NCBI GenBank assembly: GCA_036504215.1
Contig: DASXVO010000059.1
Location: 264,765 to 328,764, forward strand
Length of the DNA stretch: 64,000 nucleotides
Reading direction: 5' to 3'
DNA from: Vicinamibacterales bacterium
Lineage (GTDB): Bacteria > Acidobacteriota > Vicinamibacteria > Vicinamibacterales > Fen-181
Every line of letters begins with the position of its first letter. The stretch's first letter is position 1. A program made the position numbers and the translations under genes. Shown here one piece after another: positions 34,763-43,682 of this stretch. Under the pieces are notes generated by a model. The model did not search any database. It was not told the DNA's origin and saw only the letters and a program-made list of their open reading frames with translations.

Positions 34763-37426
34763 ATGAAGAACCGACTCATTCTCTCCATCATCCTCGTTGG
34801 CCTTGCCGCAGCGGCCGTCGGCCTCCTGGCTCAGACACCAGCGCCCGCGGTTTCGGAGTCCAGCCTCGCCGGCTTCACGTACCGCAACCTCGGACCGTTC
34901 CGTGCCGGATCGTGGATTGCCGATATCGCGGTCCCCGACACGCCGCTCAAGTCGCACCTCTACACGTTTTATGTCGGCGTGCGCTACGGCGGCATTTGGA
35001 AGACGACGAACAACGGCACCACCTTCCAGCCCGTGTTCGACGGGCAGGACGTCACCGGCATCGGGTGCCTGACAATCGCCCCCTCCAACGAGAACATCGT
35101 GTGGGTCGGGACCGGGGACGCCGCGAGTGTCCGCGTGGCTTACCCAGGCGACGGTGTCTACAAGTCGGTCGACGCCGGCAAGTCGTGGCAGAAGATGGGG
35201 CTCGGCGACACCCAGCACATCGGCCGCATCGTCGTACACCCGACAAAGCCGGAGATCGTCTACGTTGCGGCAATGGGACGCCTGTGGTCACCGAACGAAG
35301 AGCGCGGCGTCTACAAGACGACCGACGGCGGCAAGACGTGGAAGAAGGTCCTCTACATCAGCGACACGACCGGCGCAATCGACATCGTCATCAACCGTCG
35401 CGACCCGAACACGCTCTATGCGGCGACGTATGACGTGCAGCGGCGTCCGTGGAAACTCATCGAAGGCGGCGCCGGAAGCGGCATCCACAAGACGACGGAT
35501 GGCGGCAAGACGTGGACGAAACTCGCGGGCGGATTCCCCTCAACCCCACAGGGACGCATCGGCCTCGACATCTACCAGAAGAATCCGAATGTCCTCTACG
35601 CCGTGACCGAGAACTTCGGCAAGCGGCCGCCGACCGAGGAAGAGGCCAAGCGCGACCGCGCACGGAAGATCGAGCCGCAGGAGCGGAACATCGGTGGCGA
35701 GGTGTACCGGACCGACGATGGCGGCCGGGCGTGGCGAAAGGTGAACGCCGCGAAGGACGACGTCAGCTCGAAGGCCGGCTATTCCTTCAACCAGCTTCGC
35801 GTCGACCAGAACAACGACAAGCGTCTCATCATCAACTGCGACTCCCTCCTCAGTTCGGACGATGGCGGGAAGACGTGGGCCGGCCTGACCTGGAATTCAC
35901 GGAGCCTGTTCGGGAAGGGATTCGGCGATTTCCGCACGATGTGGATCGACCCACAGAACTCCGACCGGTGGATTCTCGGCAGCGACGGCGGGGTACACAT
36001 CTCGTACGACGCCGGGAAGACGTGCGATCACTACGCCAACATCCCGGGCGGCGAGATCTACTCGATCGATGTGGACATGGACAACCCGTACCACATCTAC
36101 GCCGGTCTCCAGGACCACGACTCCTGGCGCGGACCGATCAACGGTCCAGCCGGCCGGGTCGGCCCCGAAGATTGGGTCACCGTCGGCGACAACGACGGGA
36201 TGTACAACCGTGTCGATCCGACCGACAGCCGCTGGGTCTACAACACGTTCCAGTGGGGCGGCCACTACCGGGCCGATCAACGCACGCATACGCGGAAATC
36301 GATCGCGCCGACGCGGCCGGCCGGCCAGCCGCCCCTGCGCTACAACTGGACGCCGCCGCTCGCGCTGTCGCCCTTCAACAGTCACATCCTCTACACCGGT
36401 GCGCAGGTTCTGTTCCGATCGCTGGATCAGGGCGACCACTGGGAGGAGATCAGCCCCGATCTGACGACGAACGACGCGTCGAAGATTTCGCCGCCGGGGA
36501 GCACTGTTCAGTACTGCACCATCACGACGATCTCGGAGTCGCCCATGACCGCCGGCGTAATCTGGGTGGGCGCCGACGACGGCAAGGTGCAGGTGACGAA
36601 GAACCACGGCGCGACCTGGACCGACGTCACACCGAAGATCGCCGCCGCCGGGGGACCCGAGAACTACTGGGTGACGCGCGTAGTGGCCTCGCGCCACGCG
36701 CCGGGAGCCGCCTACGTCACGAAGTCGGGCCGCCGTTTCGATGAGTTCCGTCCCGTGGTGATGAAGACGACGGACTACGGTGCAACGTGGACGTCGATTG
36801 CGGCAAACCTCCAGCAGCGCGCGGTGGATGTCATCGTCGAGGACGTGAAGGACCCGGAGATCCTGTACCTGGGCACGAACCGCGGTGTCTACGTCTCGCT
36901 CGATACGGGACGGTCGTGGACGGCGCTGAAGGGCAACATGCCCACGGTGCCCGTGACCGACATGCTCATCCACCCGCGGGAGCGCGACCTCGTTGTGGCG
37001 TCGTACGGTCGAGGCCTCTGGGTGGCGAACACCTCGTGGCTCGCCGAGGTGAAGCAGGGCGCGCTCTCCGGGGACTCCCACTTCTTCGCCGTGATCCCCC
37101 GACCGCTCCCGGGAGACGGCGCCTGGGGCAACTACGAGCTCTATGGCGACCGCCACCTGGTCGTACCGAATGACGACGGGTTGAACTTCGACTACTTCCT
37201 CAAGAACAAGGCGGAAGGGAAGATCACGGTGAGCGTGAGCGACGCCGCCGGCAAGGAAGTCCGCGCGCTCGAAGGCACGGGTGCGGCGGGGCTGAACCGC
37301 GTCAGCTGGGACATGACGACCGGGCGGAACCGGCAGGCACAGCCGGGCGAGTACACGGTGACGCTTCACGTGGGGGACAAGACACTGACGCAGAAGGCCC
37401 GGATCCTGGTGGCAGGCCATCGATAG
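34763..37426 (+). CDS. Secreted Asp-box (BNR/VPS10-like) protein, second copy
   Basis: 887 residues from ATG 34763; a GTG at 34754 overlapping the previous stop (GTGA) is also possible. It has a signal peptide (NRLILSIILVGLAAAAVGLL). About eleven Asp-box motifs can be counted (SVDAGKSW, TTDGGKTW twice, SLDQGDHW, TKNHGATW, TTDYGATW, SLDTGRSW and variants). The C-terminal ~110 residues form a separate beta domain (FDYFLKNKAEGKITVSVSDA onward) resembling a FlgD/Ig-like fold. It has the same general plan as the 16316 protein but lacks close identity. No catalytic site is evident, so protein or polymer binding is as likely as hydrolysis. Confidence 0.8.
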   Translation: MKNRLILSIILVGLAAAAVGLLAQTPAPAVSESSLAGFTYRNLGPFRAGSWIADIAVPDTPLKSHLYTFYVGVRYGGIWKTTNNGTTFQPVFDGQDVTGIGCLTIAPSNENIVWVGTGDAASVRVAYPGDGVYKSVDAGKSWQKMGLGDTQHIGRIVVHPTKPEIVYVAAMGRLWSPNEERGVYKTTDGGKTWKKVLYISDTTGAIDIVINRRDPNTLYAATYDVQRRPWKLIEGGAGSGIHKTTDGGKTWTKLAGGFPSTPQGRIGLDIYQKNPNVLYAVTENFGKRPPTEEEAKRDRARKIEPQERNIGGEVYRTDDGGRAWRKVNAAKDDVSSKAGYSFNQLRVDQNNDKRLIINCDSLLSSDDGGKTWAGLTWNSRSLFGKGFGDFRTMWIDPQNSDRWILGSDGGVHISYDAGKTCDHYANIPGGEIYSIDVDMDNPYHIYAGLQDHDSWRGPINGPAGRVGPEDWVTVGDNDGMYNRVDPTDSRWVYNTFQWGGHYRADQRTHTRKSIAPTRPAGQPPLRYNWTPPLALSPFNSHILYTGAQVLFRSLDQGDHWEEISPDLTTNDASKISPPGSTVQYCTITTISESPMTAGVIWVGADDGKVQVTKNHGATWTDVTPKIAAAGGPENYWVTRVVASRHAPGAAYVTKSGRRFDEFRPVVMKTTDYGATWTSIAANLQQRAVDVIVEDVKDPEILYLGTNRGVYVSLDTGRSWTALKGNMPTVPVTDMLIHPRERDLVVASYGRGLWVANTSWLAEVKQGALSGDSHFFAVIPRPLPGDGAWGNYELYGDRHLVVPNDDGLNFDYFLKNKAEGKITVSVSDAAGKEVRALEGTGAAGLNRVSWDMTTGRNRQAQPGEYTVTLHVGDKTLTQKARILVAGHR

Positions 37427-37550
37427 GGACCGTGGACGAGACTCGTTCTCACGCCGGGATCGCGAAGATCGCAGGGACACGATCTGCAAGATACACAGAT
37501 ACAGCTCTCTGCGGCCTGGGTGCCCTGTGTTGAATGACAGAAGGAGCGCT

Positions 37551-38936
37551 ATGTTCGACCGTGAGATCTACACAGCGAGACGGGCGGCTCTTCAGAAGCA
37601 GTTCAGGAATGGTCTGCTGTTGTTCATGGGCAACAACGATTCGCCGATGAACTACACGGACAACACGTATCACTTCCGCCAGGATTCGTCGTTCCTCTAC
37701 TACTGGGGCGTCGACGATCCCGAACTGGCGGCGGTGATCGATGTGGACGCCGGCCGGCACACGATCTACGGCCACGACTTCACCATCGACGACATCGTCT
37801 GGCGGGGACCGCAGCCGACCATCGCCGAACGCGCGGCCAGGGCCGGGGTGACGGGCACCGGCTCACGTGACGAACTGGCGAAGGCGCTGAACGAGGCGGT
37901 CCGTCAGGGACGCCGAATTCACTACCTGCCGCAGTACCGCGCCGACAACGTGCAGTGGCTGACGCACCTGATTGGGATCAGGGCGGAGGCCATCAATCAG
38001 CACGCGTCGGTGTCGCTCATCAAGGCCGTCGTGGCACAGCGGGCGTACAAGGGCGCCGAGGAAATCCAGGAAATCGAGACCGCCCTCGAAGTGTCCCACG
38101 ACATGCACGTCCTGGCGATGAGGATCGCCCGGCCGGGCATGTACGAGCGCGAGGTTGCCGGCGCGATGACCGGGTTGGTGGAGTCGCGCGGCGTGCAGCT
38201 CGCGTTCCCGATCATCTTCTCGGTGCACGGGGAGACGCTGCACAACCACTACCACGGCAACCGGATGGAAGCCGGGCAGATGGCGGTGAACGACTGCGGC
38301 GCCGATTCTCCGCTGCACTACGCCAGCGACATCACGCGCACGGTCCCGATCGGCGGGAAGTTCGTCGGCCGGCAGCGCGACCTGTACCAGGCCGTGCTGC
38401 GCGCGCACAAGAAGGCGCTGGCCGCCGCGAAGCCGGGCGTGAAGTGGATGGACGTCCACCTGCTCGCGTGCCGCAGCCTGGCCGAGGACCTCAAGACGAT
38501 CGGCTGCATGAAGGGCGATCTCGACGCGGCGGTGCAGGCCGGTGCGCACGCGATGTTCTTCCAGTGCGGCCTCGGCCACATGATGGGCTATGACGTGCAC
38601 GACATGGAGGGGCTCGGCGAGCAGTACGTCGGCTACGACTCCACCGTCACGCGGAGCACGCAGTTCGGCCTCAAGTCCCTCCGCATGGGGCGCGCACTCG
38701 AGCCGGGCATGGTGATGACGGTCGAGCCGGGCATCTACATGATCCCGACGCTGATGGACAAGTGGCGGGCCGAAGGGAAGTTCACCGATTCTCTGAACTA
38801 CGACGCGATCGACCAGTTCCGCACGTTCGGCGGGATCCGTGTGGAAGACGATGTCGTCATCACCGAGACTGGTTGCCGCGTCCTCGGCAAACCGATCCCG
38901 ATCGAGATGGAGGACGTCGAGGCGCTGGCGGGGTAG
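37551..38936 (+). CDS. Aminopeptidase P family protein (M24B)
   Basis: 461 residues from ATG 37551, preceded by AAGGAG; the in-frame GTG at 37527 is less likely. The N-terminal aminopeptidase-P domain (FRNGLLLFMGNNDSPMNYTD) is followed by the catalytic domain with NDCGADSPLHYASDITRT (Asp, Asp), FQCGLGHMMGYDVHD (His), MTVEPGIY (Glu) and GGIRVEDDV (Glu). There is no signal peptide. It cleaves the first residue from peptides with proline in second position. A 124-bp gap separates it from the Asp-box gene. It is the third M24 enzyme in this window. Confidence 0.9.
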   Translation: MFDREIYTARRAALQKQFRNGLLLFMGNNDSPMNYTDNTYHFRQDSSFLYYWGVDDPELAAVIDVDAGRHTIYGHDFTIDDIVWRGPQPTIAERAARAGVTGTGSRDELAKALNEAVRQGRRIHYLPQYRADNVQWLTHLIGIRAEAINQHASVSLIKAVVAQRAYKGAEEIQEIETALEVSHDMHVLAMRIARPGMYEREVAGAMTGLVESRGVQLAFPIIFSVHGETLHNHYHGNRMEAGQMAVNDCGADSPLHYASDITRTVPIGGKFVGRQRDLYQAVLRAHKKALAAAKPGVKWMDVHLLACRSLAEDLKTIGCMKGDLDAAVQAGAHAMFFQCGLGHMMGYDVHDMEGLGEQYVGYDSTVTRSTQFGLKSLRMGRALEPGMVMTVEPGIYMIPTLMDKWRAEGKFTDSLNYDAIDQFRTFGGIRVEDDVVITETGCRVLGKPIPIEMEDVEALAG

Positions 38937-38996
38937 TCCGGCCCTCGTGTCCCGCAATCCGTCCAGGCGGCCGGGGTGTTGCCAGCCGAGAGCCGC

Positions 38997-40556
38997 TCAG
39001 TCGATGCGGTAGTGGCACCCCCGGCTTTCACGCGACTCGATCGCGGCGAGGAGCACCGCCAAGGCCGTCTGGACTCCGTTGCGCAGGCTGATCAGCGGGT
39101 CGCTCAGCTCGGACCGCGCGTAGAACCGGCCGATCTCGAGCTGCAACTCCCTCAGGATCTGATGCGCGCGGTCGAGGCGCCGCCGGCTTCGCACCAGGCC
39201 GACGTAGTTCCACATGGTCTGGCGAATCGTCAGCCAATCCTGTGCGACGAGCGCCGGATCGACCGGCTCGTTCTCGTTCTGCCAGGGCGCGATCTCCGGC
39301 ATGTAATAGCCGGCCTTCGACGTGACGTTCTGCGCCGCATCCCGCCCGGCCCGTGTCCCCCAGACGAGACACTCGAGGAGCGAGGTGCTGGCCAGCCGGT
39401 TGGCTCCGTGCAGGCCCGTGCACGACACTTCGCCGACCGCGCGGAGGCGGTGCATGCTCGATCGACCCCAGCCGTCCACGGTGATACCCCCGCAGCTGTA
39501 GTGCGCGGCGGGCACGACCGGAATTGGCTGGCTCGTGATGTCGATCCCCACCTCGCGGCACTTGCCGTAGATGAGCGGAAAGCGGTGGCGGATCCAATCG
39601 GCGGGCTTGTGGCTGATGTCGAGATAGGCGCACGGCAGGCCGGTCTCGTGCATCATCTGATGGATGCCGCGCGCGACGATGTCGCGGGGGGCGAGCGAGC
39701 CGTCCGGGTGGTACGCCGACATGAACTCGCGCCCCGTGTCATCGACCAGACGCGCGCCTTCTCCCCGCAGCGATTCCGAGATCAGGAACCGTTCGTCGCT
39801 GTGGAAGAGCGTTGTCGGGTGGAACTGCACGAACTGCATGTTGAGGCAGTGTGCGCCCGCACGATAGGCCATCGCGACGCCGTCACCGCACGCCCCCGGC
39901 GGATTCGTCGTGTGCAGGAAGATCCGGCCGAGGCCGCCGGTGGCGAGGATCGTCTCTTTCGCCATGAGCGAGCGGACGCGGCGGCTCTCGTGGTCGAAGA
40001 CGTACGCGCCGACACACGTTGGCTCCCGGTACACGTCGAGCGGGTTGCGCGAGTGGTGCGAGAGGGACAGCAGGTCGATCGCCGAGTGCCTGGTGAGGAT
40101 CGTCACGTTCGGCTCGCGACGGACCGCCGCGAGCATCGATTCCTCGATCGATCGGCCCGTCCCGTCCGCGCGGTGGATGATTCGCGGGACGGAGTGCGCG
40201 GCTTCGGCGGTCAGATCCAGATCGCCGTTCGGCGTGCGGTCGAAGGGGACGCCGGCGTCCTCCAGCAGAACCTCGCGAACGAGCGTCGGGCCCTCTTCCG
40301 CGAGCAGGGCCACCGCGGCGGGATCGCACAGCCCTGCACCAGCCGTGATGATGTCGGCGGCGAGACGATCGGGCGAGTCGTTCGCGCCGCGGTAGATGAT
40401 GCCGCCTTGCGCGTCCCAGGTGTTGCACTGCTCGGGGCGCTCCGCCTTGGTGAGCATCAGCACCTGTGCCCCGGTCCGCGCTGCAGCCAGCGCCGCGGCG
40501 CATCCGGCCAGTCCGCTTCCGAGCACGAGCACGTCGATCTGGTCGTTGTTGGCCAT
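38997..40556 (-). CDS. nadB: L-aspartate oxidase
   Basis: 519 residues from ATG 40556. The FAD-binding dinucleotide fold LVLGSGLAGCAAALAAA opens the protein. TWDAQGGIIYRGANDSP follows, and GDGVAMAYRAGA plus CGGITVDGWGRSS and GANRLASTSLLECLVWG are characteristic of aspartate oxidase rather than succinate dehydrogenase. It oxidises L-aspartate to iminoaspartate with oxygen or fumarate as acceptor, the first step of de novo NAD synthesis. It is the last gene of nadA-nadC-nadB, starting 7 bp after the nadC stop. Confidence 0.93.
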   Translation of the reverse strand: MANNDQIDVLVLGSGLAGCAAALAAARTGAQVLMLTKAERPEQCNTWDAQGGIIYRGANDSPDRLAADIITAGAGLCDPAAVALLAEEGPTLVREVLLEDAGVPFDRTPNGDLDLTAEAAHSVPRIIHRADGTGRSIEESMLAAVRREPNVTILTRHSAIDLLSLSHHSRNPLDVYREPTCVGAYVFDHESRRVRSLMAKETILATGGLGRIFLHTTNPPGACGDGVAMAYRAGAHCLNMQFVQFHPTTLFHSDERFLISESLRGEGARLVDDTGREFMSAYHPDGSLAPRDIVARGIHQMMHETGLPCAYLDISHKPADWIRHRFPLIYGKCREVGIDITSQPIPVVPAAHYSCGGITVDGWGRSSMHRLRAVGEVSCTGLHGANRLASTSLLECLVWGTRAGRDAAQNVTSKAGYYMPEIAPWQNENEPVDPALVAQDWLTIRQTMWNYVGLVRSRRRLDRAHQILRELQLEIGRFYARSELSDPLISLRNGVQTALAVLLAAIESRESRGCHYRID

Positions 40557-40563
40557 GGTCTGA

Positions 40564-41427
40564 TCAGACGTCGAAGTCCAGGGCAATGTCGACTGACGGG
40601 GCCGAATGTGTCAGGGCGCCGACCGAGATCGTGTCGACGCCGGCCTCGCCGTACGCCCGGATGTTGGCCAGGGTGATCCCGCCGGACGCCTCGATCCAGC
40701 ACGAGGCGCCGGCGGGCGTCGAACGAATGCGAGCGACCGCGGCTGCCACCTGCGCGGGCGGCATGTTGTCGAGCAGCACCGCGTCCACGCCGATGTCGAG
40801 GGCCTCGGAGAGCTGGTCGAGCGAGTCCACCTCGATCTGCACCGGCACGTCACGGTTGCGATGCTCCAGAACCGATCGAAGCGCGGAACCGATCCCGCCG
40901 GCGGCCGCGATGTGGTTGTCCTTGATCAGCACCGCGTCGAACAGTCCGACCCGATGGTTTCGGCCGCCGCCCATGCGCACCGCGTACTTCTCGAGTTGTC
41001 GCAGTCCAGGTGTCGTCTTGCGGGTGTCGGATACCGACGCACCCGTTCCGGCGAGGGCCTCGACATAGCGTCTCGTGACGGTCGCGATCCCGGACATCCG
41101 CTGCAGCAGGTTCAGTGCGACGCGCTCGCCGGTGAGGATTGGCCTCGCGTCACCGGCCAGGCGCAGGAGCCTCGCGCCGGCTTCAACGGCAGCACCGTCT
41201 GCCATCTCGGCCGTGGCCGCGAGGCGACCGTCGAGTTCGTGGAACACGAGACGCGCGATGTCGAGGCCGGCCACCACACACGCCTCCCGCGCCACAATCC
41301 AGGCCGTCGCGACGGCGTCCGCCGGGACGGTCCACTCGGTGGTGATGTCGCCCGTGCCGACATCCTCCGCGAGGAAACGGCGGGCCTCCTCGCGAAGCGC
41401 GGCGGGTGAGAGCGCATCGGTCGCCAT
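40564..41427 (-). CDS. nadC: Nicotinate-nucleotide pyrophosphorylase (quinolinate phosphoribosyltransferase)
   Basis: 287 residues from ATG 41427. The motifs ERVALNLLQRMSGIAT, SDTRKTTPGLRQLEKYAV, GGGRNHRVGLFDAVLIKDNH and EASGGITLANIRAYGEAGVD are the standard NadC signature and include the quinolinate- and PRPP-binding residues. It converts quinolinate and PRPP to nicotinate mononucleotide and CO2. It lies 13 bp after nadA and 7 bp before nadB. Confidence 0.95.
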   Translation of the reverse strand: MATDALSPAALREEARRFLAEDVGTGDITTEWTVPADAVATAWIVAREACVVAGLDIARLVFHELDGRLAATAEMADGAAVEAGARLLRLAGDARPILTGERVALNLLQRMSGIATVTRRYVEALAGTGASVSDTRKTTPGLRQLEKYAVRMGGGRNHRVGLFDAVLIKDNHIAAAGGIGSALRSVLEHRNRDVPVQIEVDSLDQLSEALDIGVDAVLLDNMPPAQVAAAVARIRSTPAGASCWIEASGGITLANIRAYGEAGVDTISVGALTHSAPSVDIALDFDV

Positions 41428-41440
41428 GGTTTCCGGACCC

Positions 41441-42388
41441 CTACCCGCAGTCGAGCATCCGCTGGAGCGGCACGAGACATTGCGCCCGCAGGGTCTCCGG
41501 GAGCGTGATCTCCGGTCGCCGGTCACGCATGCAACGGTACACCTTCTCCAGCGTGTTCAGCCGCATGTGCGGGCACTCGTTGCACGCGCATTGGTTCTCG
41601 GGCGGCGCCGGGATGAATGTCTTGTCCGGGCACGCCTTCATCATCTGGTGGATGATGCCGGGCTCGGTGACGACGATGTAGGAGGAGGCGGGGCTGGCGG
41701 TCGCGTAGTTCAGGATCGAGGTCGTCGATCCGATGTGATCCGCCAGGCGCAGGATGCGCTCCTCGCACTCGGGATGCGCCAGGACGAGCGCGTCTGGATG
41801 CTCGGCTTTCAGCCGCAGCAGCCGGCGCTCGGAGAACGTCACGTGAACCGAGCACGACCCCGGCCACAAGAGCATCTCGCGGCCCGTCTTCTTGATCAGG
41901 TACCGACCGAGCTGCTGATCCGGTGCGAAGATGATCGGCCGATCGGCCGGAACCTGCCGGATGATCCGTTCGGCGTTGCTCGACGTGCAGATGATGTCGC
42001 TCAGCGCCTTCACGCCCGCGCTGCAGTTGATGTAGCTGATGACGGTGTGCCCCGGGTGCGCTCGCACGAACCGCTCGAACTCGGGCGCCGGGCAACCGTC
42101 TGCCAGGGAGCAGCCGGCGGCCAGATCGGGCAGCAGGACCTGCTTGTCCGGGTTGAGGATCTTCGCGGTCTCGGCCATGAAGTGCACGCCGCAGAAGACG
42201 ATGACGTCTGCCTGCGTCTTCGCGGCCGACTGCGCGAGTGCGAGGCTGTCGCCGATGACGTCCGCGATGTCCTGGATATCGGGTTCCTGGTAGAAGTGGG
42301 CGAGGACGATCGCGTTCAACTCGCGCTTGCGCCGGGCGATCTCCTCGAACAGATCGAGCGTCGGTGAGGTACCGCCTTCATCCTTCAT
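41441..42388 (-). CDS. nadA: Quinolinate synthase
   Basis: 315 residues from ATG 42388. Family motifs are [55 protein letters not shown] and [12 protein letters not shown]. Together they supply the three conserved Cys that hold the oxygen-sensitive 4Fe-4S cluster. It condenses iminoaspartate with dihydroxyacetone phosphate. The start lies inside a 3 x 21-bp repeat whose units read KDEGGRL/M in frame, so the exact start (ATG 42388, or TTG codons further upstream in the repeat) is uncertain. The repeat itself appears to supply the ribosome-binding sequence. First gene of nadA-nadC-nadB. Confidence 0.92.
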   Translation of the reverse strand: MKDEGGTSPTLDLFEEIARRKRELNAIVLAHFYQEPDIQDIADVIGDSLALAQSAAKTQADVIVFCGVHFMAETAKILNPDKQVLLPDLAAGCSLADGCPAPEFERFVRAHPGHTVISYINCSAGVKALSDIICTSSNAERIIRQVPADRPIIFAPDQQLGRYLIKKTGREMLLWPGSCSVHVTFSERRLLRLKAEHPDALVLAHPECEERILRLADHIGSTTSILNYATASPASSYIVVTEPGIIHQMMKACPDKTFIPAPPENQCACNECPHMRLNTLEKVYRCMRDRRPEITLPETLRAQCLVPLQRMLDCG

Positions 42389-42431
42389 CCTACCGCCTTC
42401 ATCCTTCAACCTACCGCCTTCATCCTTCAAA
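42371..42431 (-). repeat. GGAAGGATGAAGG-type tandem repeat, copy 3 (3 x 21 bp) at the nadA start
   Basis: Three 21-bp units beginning ACCGCCTTCATCCTTCA (42371, 42392, 42413). This is the reverse complement of the repeat at 5265 and 10989, with a longer unit. Because 21 is a multiple of three, the frame is kept and it can be translated as heptapeptides at the NadA N-terminus. Confidence 0.85.
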
Positions 42432-42515
42432 AAGTCTGTTGCTGCGGCCTGCTTGTAGTCTAACGTAAACTCGAGGACTGTTGGAGCCAGCAGCTGGAGT
42501 CCCGGAGCCGTCTTC

Positions 42516-43682
42516 GTGATCTTCTCGACCCGCGTGCCGTCCAATCTGACGCACAATCGGCTCACCGAGGTCGAGCTCGGCCTTCGTGCGCGCGGCGTCG
42601 CGCTCGTCGATCTCACCGAAACCAACCCGACGCGCGTCGGCCTGGCCTACCCGGACGGATTGCTCCAGCCGCTCGGCGACCCGGCATCGCTCCGATACGA
42701 GCCTCAGCCGTTCGGTCTTCCCTCGGCTCGCGAAGCGGTGGCGCGCGAGTACCGCGGACCTGGCGCCACCGTCGAGCCGGCCCGCGTCATCCTGACCGCC
42801 AGCACGAGCGAGGCCTATTCGTTCCTCTTCAAGCTCCTGTGCGAGCCCGGCGATCAGGTTCTCGTCCCGGTGCCGAGTTATCCGCTCTTCGAGTACCTGA
42901 CGCGCCTCGACCTCGTCGATGTCCGGCCCTACCCGCTCGAGTACCACGGCACCTGGTCGGTGGATCTGCCGGCACTTCGATCGCTGGTGACGCCGCGGAC
43001 CCGGGCGATTCTGGTCGTCTCGCCGAACAACCCGACGGGATCGGTGCTCGGTCGCGCCGATCTCGACGGCCTGGCGGGGATCTGCGCCGAGCTCGATCTG
43101 GCGCTCATCGGCGACGAGGTGTTCGCCGAGTACCTGATCGATCCACGCGCCGATATGGTCCGGGTTCTCGACCAGGAGCGGGCGCTGACCTTCAGCCTTG
43201 GCGGCTTGTCGAAGTCCGGCGGCCTGCCGCAGGTGAAGCTGGGCTGGATGATCGCGGGCGGACCCGAGGCGCTCGTCGACCGGGCGCTGGCCCGGCTCGA
43301 AATTGTCTGCGACGCGTATCTGTCCGTGTCCACGCCGGTCCAGCAGGCAGCGGGCGCACTCCTGGCCGCGTCGCGCGACGTCCGCCAGCTCATCGCGGCC
43401 AGGACTATCGAGAACCTCACGACGCTGACGCGTCTCGTCCTGGCGTACCCCGCGTGCAGCCTGCTGCGCGTCGAAGGAGGGTGGTCGGCGGTCATCCGGG
43501 TGCCGGCCACGCAGAGCGAGGAGCAACTCGTCGTCGATCTGCTCGAACACGATCACGTGCTCGCACATCCGGGCTACTTCTTCGATTTTCCGCGCGAAGC
43601 CTACGTGGTCGTCAGCCTGCTGCCGCGGCCCGACGAGTTCGGCCGCGGCGTGAGGTGCCTGCTGGCGCGCGCATGCCCATGA
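42516..43682 (+). CDS. PLP-dependent aminotransferase, class I/II
   Basis: 388 residues, GTG start at 42516 (GGAG 10 bases upstream), divergent from nadA. The fold-type I features are visible: [15 protein letters not shown] (phosphate-binding start), [19 protein letters not shown] (Asp pairing with the pyridine N) and the Schiff-base Lys in [13 protein letters not shown]. Length fits aspartate/alanine-type aminotransferases. The substrate cannot be told; the unusual SKSGGLPQ resembles a subgroup of uncharacterised actinobacterial/acidobacterial enzymes. The stop overlaps the start of malQ. Confidence 0.88.
   Translation: MIFSTRVPSNLTHNRLTEVELGLRARGVALVDLTETNPTRVGLAYPDGLLQPLGDPASLRYEPQPFGLPSAREAVAREYRGPGATVEPARVILTASTSEAYSFLFKLLCEPGDQVLVPVPSYPLFEYLTRLDLVDVRPYPLEYHGTWSVDLPALRSLVTPRTRAILVVSPNNPTGSVLGRADLDGLAGICAELDLALIGDEVFAEYLIDPRADMVRVLDQERALTFSLGGLSKSGGLPQVKLGWMIAGGPEALVDRALARLEIVCDAYLSVSTPVQQAAGALLAASRDVRQLIAARTIENLTTLTRLVLAYPACSLLRVEGGWSAVIRVPATQSEEQLVVDLLEHDHVLAHPGYFFDFPREAYVVVSLLPRPDEFGRGVRCLLARACP

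Noticed and set aside
42839..43672. N-terminal extension of MalQ over the aminotransferase gene
   Set aside because: The extension is in a shadow frame of the aminotransferase. The MalQ family begins at about residue 15 of the chosen start.
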